From the NCBI GenBank assembly GCA_018985235.1, contig JADGIG010000084.1, positions 1-22,232 of the forward strand: 22,232 bases of DNA. Direction: 5' to 3'. Positions 18,008 through 22,232 of this stretch are shown here, in pieces (the stretch's first letter is position 1; each line of letters opens with the position of its first letter). This stretch comes from Sanchytrium tribonematis (taxonomy: Eukaryota > Sanchytriomycota > Sanchytriomycetes > Sanchytriales > Sanchytriaceae). The notes beneath the pieces are model-generated. The model saw only the letters and a list, made by a program, of their open reading frames with translations. It did no database searches and had not been told where the DNA came from. Position numbers and translations under genes: made by a program.

Positions 18008-18119
18008 TTCTATTTTTGTGCTATACTAGTACTTCTTAATTGTATTTGGTTTTACAGCTTATCATTTCAAATTGAAAGCATTTTAAAAACCAAGAAAATC
18101 TTTCTCCTGAAACAGATAT

Positions 18120-19098
18120 ATGGGTCAACTATTAAGCATTTTAAAAACTCCCCCTACGGAATCAATCAATATCAATATTGAGCAGGTTAACCCGAACCCA
18201 AAAGAGCTTAAGTTATATACTGAATTGAATGAATGGATGCAAAGTAGCTCGAAAATTATTCAGCAACTTAAGGAATATAAAGGCTGTGCGTCCTACATTC
18301 AAAAAGCTATTAGCAGTGCGTCCCAGGAGGCAGAACAAGAAGCTTGGCAGCATTTGACACCCAGTGTAGTATTGTTGAAGCAATTTTATGAGTACGCAAT
18401 CAAAATCGAGCAAGCATTACCAAAAGTTTATGATATGCTCTGCTTTGAGGATACGGTTAAAGTCAAAAATATTAGTGAGCAGCTACAAAATTATCAGGCT
18501 TTGACTCGGTGTATGGCTCTTATTATCCATTTTAGTAGTGAGTTTGATGATCTTAAGATGGTAAATCCTACAATTCAAAATGATTTTAGCTACTACAGAA
18601 GAACACTTTCCAGATACAAAGGACAAGACAAAGGTATAGCGCCTGTCGTTAGCGATGAATTGGCTAATCGAATGAGTTTATTTTATGCATACCCAACTCC
18701 AATTTTGAACGTTTTAACTACGGCCACTACTGCATACGTCAATACTAAGGGTGTTCAGACCCAGGTATGCGAGGCTTTAATTAATTTGGCTAAGGTCTGT
18801 TTAATTGCAGTCCAGGAGAACAAGTATTTTGTTTTTATTTAGATTACAAAATCCGGGTGAGAATACGGTTTTTTGCCTAAGAGTTATGGTCACCAGCGTA
18901 GTCTTATTTGACCACATACATCCGAATGGCGTTTTTAAAAGTAGCGACATCAACATTAAAACTGTAATTAAATGCATTCAAACATGTGGTGGAAATCAAG
19001 TAGAACAATTACTTAATGCTTTAAGATTCACTACGAAACATCTGAATGATGCGGATACCAAGAAAGATGTCAAATCTATGTTGGGAGTTGCAACTTAA
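18120..19098 (+). CDS. CYRI: CYRI / FAM49 (CYFIP-related Rac1 interactor) (one 19-nt intron)
   Basis: Exons are 18120..18823 and 18843..19098, phase 2, giving 319 residues, very close to the 323-324 of animal CYRI proteins. The N-terminus MGQLLSILK keeps Gly2 for N-myristoylation. The conserved core (DDLKMVNPTIQNDFSYYRRTLSR) includes the paired arginines that in CYRI-B bind active Rac1, followed by ELANRMSLFYAYPTPIL. Exon 2 gives FCLRVMVTSVVLFDHIHPNGVF and the final LLNALRFTTKHLNDAD block. In known systems CYRI buffers Rac1-SCAR/WAVE-Arp2/3 signalling at the plasma membrane and limits protrusion. Presence implies Rac-driven actin motility or endocytic dynamics and argues against a yeast-like fungus. 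It has no AATAAA at its stop; AGTAAA lies shortly after. Confidence 0.95.
18824..18842 (+). other. 19-nt spliceosomal intron (CYRI)
   Basis: GTATTTTGTTTTTATTTAG; phase 2. Splicing joins QENK to LQNPGENTVFCLRVMV, consistent with the CYRI alignment. Unspliced, the intron's terminal TAG is an in-frame stop. Branch-like TTTAT, A at position 14. Confidence 0.95.
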
Positions 19099-19116
19099 TA
19101 CCAGTAAAATATTTAC
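19099..19116. terminator. Shared 3' end of convergent CYRI and NIPA genes
   Basis: Only 18 bp separate the two stop codons. The spacer contains an inverted arrangement, AGTAAA-ATA-TTTACT, giving AGTAAA (a known weak poly(A) hexamer variant) on both strands, the counterpart of the AATAAA palindrome at 1991-2004. Function is inferred. Confidence 0.4.
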
Positions 19117-20236
19117 TTACAGCTGTATGGGGTATTTTGGTAAGGAATTTGAAAGTTTCGAGCTATTTTCTATAGTAGCTCTTACGGATTGGTTACCCAA
19201 AGTATTTGTAATTATCGATATACTATCAATTGACTTGGCCAATAAATTTTTCTCGCCAAGATAATATCGATGTTCAAATGAAATGTCAAGTGGTTTAGTG
19301 GGACTGGGAGATAAAGAATCCATACTACTTATTCTTTCCATTTGTCTTGACGAAGTTATTATATATACACCAATAAATATTGAAGAACATCCAATTAAAA
19401 ATAGAAGCATTTGATTTGTATTTAAACCATCAAAATCATTAAATAATATGGCGCTACTTATAATTGCAAATAGCGTATAAAGAACAAATTGAATCGGTAT
19501 GACCTGTGTGGAATTAAAGCGGCTCATTGCTTTGTTTAAATATCTGATCTGAATCACACCACTTCCCAACAAGACAAATATCACAATATAAGATACCCCA
19601 AATCCAAACATTTTGAAAGAATGAGTTGATAAGAGACTGGAGACCGATTTAGTTGCAAGAACTGTATATCCAGCTAAATAAAATAAAAATACCTGATATA
19701 CCAACAATTGATAAGTCCACAAGAATAAATTGTGGTCCTATTTTTTCATTGAAGCTTACCAAAGCTCCAACTACAAGTAAGGACACTAAAAAATAAATAA
19801 CGAATTTTGTTTGAAAAAGACATTGCATAAGAAGGAATGCATCAATCTGCTGCTCATTGTGCTTTGAAGATATAACAACTAAAATCGCTCCTATTACAGC
19901 GCACAGTACACCTTTCAAGTCTTTCCTCCTGAAAGCTTCCTTAAGGATGAATGGCGCAAAGACTGTATTTGCAATAAGTGCCACAGTACCTAGTGGTGCA
20001 ACGATGGATGCACTGGCAAAGCTGTATGCTATAAAATTACCACATTCTCCTACGATTAATAAACCTAAACCTGCCCACCATATTGGCTCATCTAGATAAC
20101 GATACTCGTTCGATACTTCCGTTTCTTGCAATTTCAGGTGAGCATATTTTTGAAGATTTAAAGCCAAAGATATCACAATGTTACCTAAAATGGCAGTCAA
20201 AATCCCAATCCAACTTGAATAAACTGAACTTCCCAT
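19117..20236 (-). CDS. NIPA-family Mg2+ transporter-like protein (one 19-nt intron)
   Basis: Exons are complement(19693..20236) and complement(19117..19673), phase 1, giving 366 residues. The ATG is at 20236 (MGSSVYSSWIG). It has about nine hydrophobic segments. Family marks are the N-terminal GILTAILGNIVISLALNLQKYAH, the WWAGLGLLIVGECGNFIAYSFASASIVAPLGTVALIAN block and the KEAFRRKDLKG loop, all typical of NIPA/DUF803 proteins of the EamA-like drug/metabolite fold. Exon 2 continues with GYTVLATKSV and QIRYLNKAMSRFNSTQVIPIQFVLYTLFAI. NIPA proteins transport Mg2+ or traffic with endosomes; transport in this organism is inferred. The C-terminal ~70 residues are hydrophilic. Splicing is required; unspliced translation ends 14 codons into exon 2. 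Confidence 0.92.
19674..19692 (-). other. 19-nt spliceosomal intron (NIPA-like gene)
   Basis: GTATTTTTATTTTATTTAG; phase 1. Splicing restores VDLSIVGISAGYTVLATKSV. It is almost pure A/T, and very similar to the CYRI intron in the convergent neighbour (GTATTTT...TTTATTTAG). Branch-like TTTAT, A at position 14. Confidence 0.95.
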
Positions 20237-20306
20237 GAAACGGAAATCTCCTGAAGTTCGCCTCAATCATACGAGTCAATGAATTATAAACAAATTGAGC
20301 GATTTA

Positions 20307-21462
20307 TTAGCTTCTTGCAAGTTGATATTCACCCAGCAATGCGTTGACACTCGCTCTCAGATTTGCGTTTTGCTCAAGTACGCTTTTTGTGGAGTCTTTC
20401 AATTTGCTAAGGTTTTCCAAGGCTTTTATCAAATCCTGACTCATCTCCTTTAATATTAGACTCTGCTCGTCCGTCAGCTTGGTCTTGGACGTTGCTTTGT
20501 ATTCATCCAGTGACTTCTCTTTGATTTCCACTAGTTTTTCAGTTCTGTATCGATCATATACTTCCGCCATGTTGATTGAAAGAATTGTTATGGGGAACGC
20601 AACTACTAGAAGCGCTACAAACATGGTAATTGCTCCGAAAGTTTTTCCCCATCCTGAAGTCGGAAACCTACATTAGTATAGTTTACATGTCACCATAGCC
20701 CACTGTAGTCATCGTGACGATAGCCCACCACATGGCATGAGGAATAGACTGAAAGCCACTAGTTGCACCAGCTAGAGGGCCATCGTTGTACACTAACAAT
20801 GAACCTTGATAATCTTCAATTCCTAGTTCTGAAAAATACACAAACGCACCGAAAAATATTAAGCAGTTCAGCAGCATTATAAGCAACATAATTACACCAT
20901 CTATCGACTTTTTGAAGGCCTCAAACATCATATGAACTTGTTTAAGATTTTTGCTAGCCTTAAGAATTCTTAATATTCTAAAGATTCTAACTATACGGAT
21001 AATTCGCAACACCGAAGCATCAGAAGACTGTCCTTGTAAACATAACTCAATATAAAATGGTAAAATTGACAATAGATCAACAATCCAAGCAAAAGAAACC
21101 ATAAATTTTGGCAACTTGTAGTAATTTGGGCAAAAGAGAACTTTTGAAAAATAGTCTATGCTGAATATTATGTTAAAAAACAATTCAAATCCATCAAAAG
21201 TGGCTATTTGATCCTCAGTATTATTCAAGTCGTATACTGTCGAAAGAACCAGCTCGAGCACGGATCCAAATATAATAAATGACATGATTATTGAAATCAC
21301 TTTCGCTGTTTTGCTACAAGTAGGTTCTGTCAAAACTGAAAATATTGTTTTTCTAGTTCTCATTAGAACTGAATCCTCAGTCTTAATCTCGATCTGCTGG
21401 GTCCAAGTTATATCGTCTTTTCTTAAATTGGTCTTGAAAGCGCGTTTTTGAACTAGAGTCAT
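20307..21462 (-). CDS. Voltage-gated K+ channel alpha subunit, Kv-3 (one 19-nt intron)
   Basis: Exons are complement(20687..21462) and complement(20307..20667), phase 2, giving 378 residues. ATG at 21462. It has the shortest cytosolic N-terminus of the three (about 55 residues) and no T1 domain. S1 (MSFIIFGSVLELVLSTVY), S2 (ELFFNIIFSIDYFSKVLFC), S3 (WIVDLLSILPFYIEL), S4 (RIIRIVRIFRILRILK), S5 (GVIMLLIMLLNCLIFFGAFVYF), filter TMTTVGYGDMFPTSGWG, S6 (ALLVVAFPITILSINM), then a charged coiled-coil-like tail (EMSQDLIKALENLSKLKDSTKSVLEQNANLRASV). Its closest relative is Kv-2, 3.4 kb away, with PRE2, CYRI and NIPA between. The stop AGC-TAA-TAAA has AATAAA overlapping the stop. Confidence 0.95.
20668..20686 (-). 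other. 19-nt spliceosomal intron (Kv-3), same site as Kv-2
   Basis: GTAAACTATACTAATGTAG; phase 2, in the Met codon after GYGD, exactly as in Kv-2. Read through, G|TAA gives an immediate stop. It contains TACTAAT, close to the yeast branch-point consensus, with A at position 14. Confidence 0.95.
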
Positions 21463-21496
21463 GTTGAAGCCAAGCCTCAAAATTTATGAGCATTTA

Positions 21497-21514
21497 AACT
21501 AATTAGTTAGTTAG
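21497..21514. repeat. Palindrome and TTAG microrepeat in the Kv-3 promoter region
   Basis: AACTAATTAGTT (21497-21508) is a perfect 12-bp palindrome that runs into TTAGTTAGTTAG (21503-21514). It sits 35 bp upstream of the Kv-3 ATG. A factor site or TAATTA-core element is possible, or simple AT-rich chance. Confidence 0.35.
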
Positions 21515-21554
21515 GTTTCGATTTAATAAGAATGATCCATAGATCAGTAAAGAT

Positions 21555-22232
21555 TTATTGGACTGCGAAGAGACGGTATCTTTTTCCATTAGGAGTCAGC
21601 AAAAATCTGCGATACGAGTCTGTGGACATAAGCCTGAAAGTCAGGTCTTGAACCGCATCAAATGTTGTAAAAGTTATGTGCTTTGACCTTACTTCTTGTC
21701 TCAAAAGCTGGATTGACTTGTAATCAACATTGATTAGACTTGTGGCGTACTCTGCTATAAATTCATCGAAGATATTATTTGCGAATTTTTCGTTCTCTAA
21801 TTTTGACGAAGAATGAAATTGGTGTTTAAATTGCTCTACTTTTTCCCAGAAAATAATGTTCTCAGTGCTAAATTCCTTTGCTAAAAACGATTTAAATTCT
21901 TGTAGCCCAATTGGGTCCTTCAAACAGTCTTTCAGTGGAATAGTATAATTTACATACTTTGTATTGGATCTACTTCTTTGCATTTTGCTTTCTGAATGAT
22001 TACTATCTTGCAAAGTAGATTGCTTGCTTAGGGTAATGGTGGTCTTGCTTAATTCAAATAACGGCAAACCAAATGAAATTATGTTCATGGTAAATGTCAT
22101 TAGAGAAATTATCAAATCTGCCCATTCTTGCTCATAATATCTAAGTACGAAATAGGCTGTTTGAAATATGAGCCAGGCAAAACTTGAGAATAGCAATTCT
22201 TTAAAAATGCCTAATGTTATGCTCACTGTGAA
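21555..22232 (-). CDS. 7TM-RGS protein, C-terminal part (5' end outside window)
   Basis: The frame is open to the window edge with no ATG start nearby, so this is a 3' fragment of 225 residues. The first ~65 residues contain the last two or three transmembrane helices (SSFAWLIFQTAYFVLRYY; ADLIISLMTFTMNIISFGLPLFEL). After a Ser-rich linker comes an RGS domain at about residues 95-215 (LQEFKSFLAKEFSTENIIFWEKVEQFK; ... STDSYRRFL), the G-alpha GTPase-accelerating fold. This is the architecture of AtRGS1-type receptors and of several fungal and protist RGS proteins. It would tie heterotrimeric G-protein shut-off to a membrane sensor; the ligand is unknown. The stop CAA-TAA-A is in AATAAA. The next gene downstream is Kv-3, 92 bp away. 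Confidence 0.88.
   Translation of the reverse strand, partial: FTVSITLGIFKELLFSSFAWLIFQTAYFVLRYYEQEWADLIISLMTFTMNIISFGLPLFELSKTTITLSKQSTLQDSNHSESKMQRSRSNTKYVNYTIPLKDCLKDPIGLQEFKSFLAKEFSTENIIFWEKVEQFKHQFHSSSKLENEKFANNIFDEFIAEYATSLINVDYKSIQLLRQEVRSKHITFTTFDAVQDLTFRLMSTDSYRRFLLTPNGKRYRLFAVQ

Larger units (their letters stand above)
17658..18119. other. Largest gap in the window: divergent promoter region of PRE2 and CYRI
   Basis: This 462-bp gap separates the divergent PRE2 (-) and CYRI (+) starts. It is far above the typical spacing here. It holds a degenerate direct repeat near PRE2 and an open plus-strand frame from 17729 to 18007 without a proximal ATG. I find no minus-strand ORF longer than about 25 codons and no 19-nt GT-AG intron on the plus strand in it. 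Confidence 0.6.

Noticed and set aside
1-22232. Chlorarachniophyte nucleomorph or heterotrich ciliate origin, because of tiny introns
   Set aside because: Nucleomorph genomes lack this range of signalling genes and have very divergent proteins; heterotrich introns are 15-16 nt. Neither fits well, though taxonomy cannot be settled from the window.
1-22232. tRNA, rRNA, CRISPR array or transposon
   Set aside because: No cloverleaf with A/B boxes, no rRNA-like blocks, no regularly spaced repeats and no transposase or terminal inverted repeats were seen. The BED finger alone is not evidence of a transposon.

Overview
The window is nuclear DNA from a eukaryote with an extremely compact, AT-rich genome. 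About 20 protein genes fit in 22.2 kb on both strands, and gaps are often 8-70 bp. Nine genes only make sense once a single intron is removed, and all nine introns are exactly 19 nt long. Stop codons are standard (mostly TAA, some TGA and TAG). The products are eukaryotic: ubiquitin E1 (UBA1), 20S proteasome beta5 (PRE2), eIF5, NOP2, SGT-type co-chaperone, CYRI/FAM49, NIPA, voltage-gated K+ channels and a 7TM-RGS protein. A likely mL59-like mitoribosomal protein, the 7TM-RGS architecture and a CYRI protein (absent from yeasts) would fit an early-diverging fungus or fungal relative. That placement is an inference from gene content only.

Layout. 1-1989 (+): 3' end of NOP2, then two unrelated multi-pass membrane proteins. 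1999-10561 (-): a head-to-tail run of F-box/WD40 protein, BED zinc-finger protein, UBA1, a long disordered protein, SGT2-like co-chaperone and mL59-like protein. 10745-13059: a sterol-desaturase/fatty-acid-hydroxylase family enzyme (+), a small acidic protein (-) and an F-box protein (+). 13104-17657 (-): eIF5, two tandem Kv channels and proteasome beta5. 17658-18119: the largest gap, with a 31-bp degenerate direct repeat and one doubtful mini-ORF. 18120-19098 (+): CYRI. 19117-22232 (-): NIPA-like transporter, a third Kv channel and the C-terminal half of a 7TM-RGS protein that runs off the window.

How the genes relate. UBA1, PRE2 and two F-box proteins belong to the ubiquitin-proteasome pathway. 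NOP2, eIF5 and the mL59-like protein belong to ribosome biogenesis and translation. Three Kv channels, NIPA, CYRI and 7TM-RGS form a membrane-signalling and motility set. Neighbourhood alone does not prove co-function.

The main discoveries are in gene architecture. (1) The 19-nt introns share one layout, GTA-N8-T-N-A-T-N-W-A-G, with an invariant A at position 14 in a yUnAT-like context, so 5' splice site, branch point and 3' splice site are fused into one rigid cassette. (2) In 15 of 20 genes AATAAA overlaps or abuts the stop codon, and in ten of these the register forces the last amino acid to be K, E or Q. (3) There is never more than one detectable intron per gene and all lie in the second half of the CDS. 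(4) In the Kv family the intron interrupts the K+ selectivity filter, at two different positions among paralogs.
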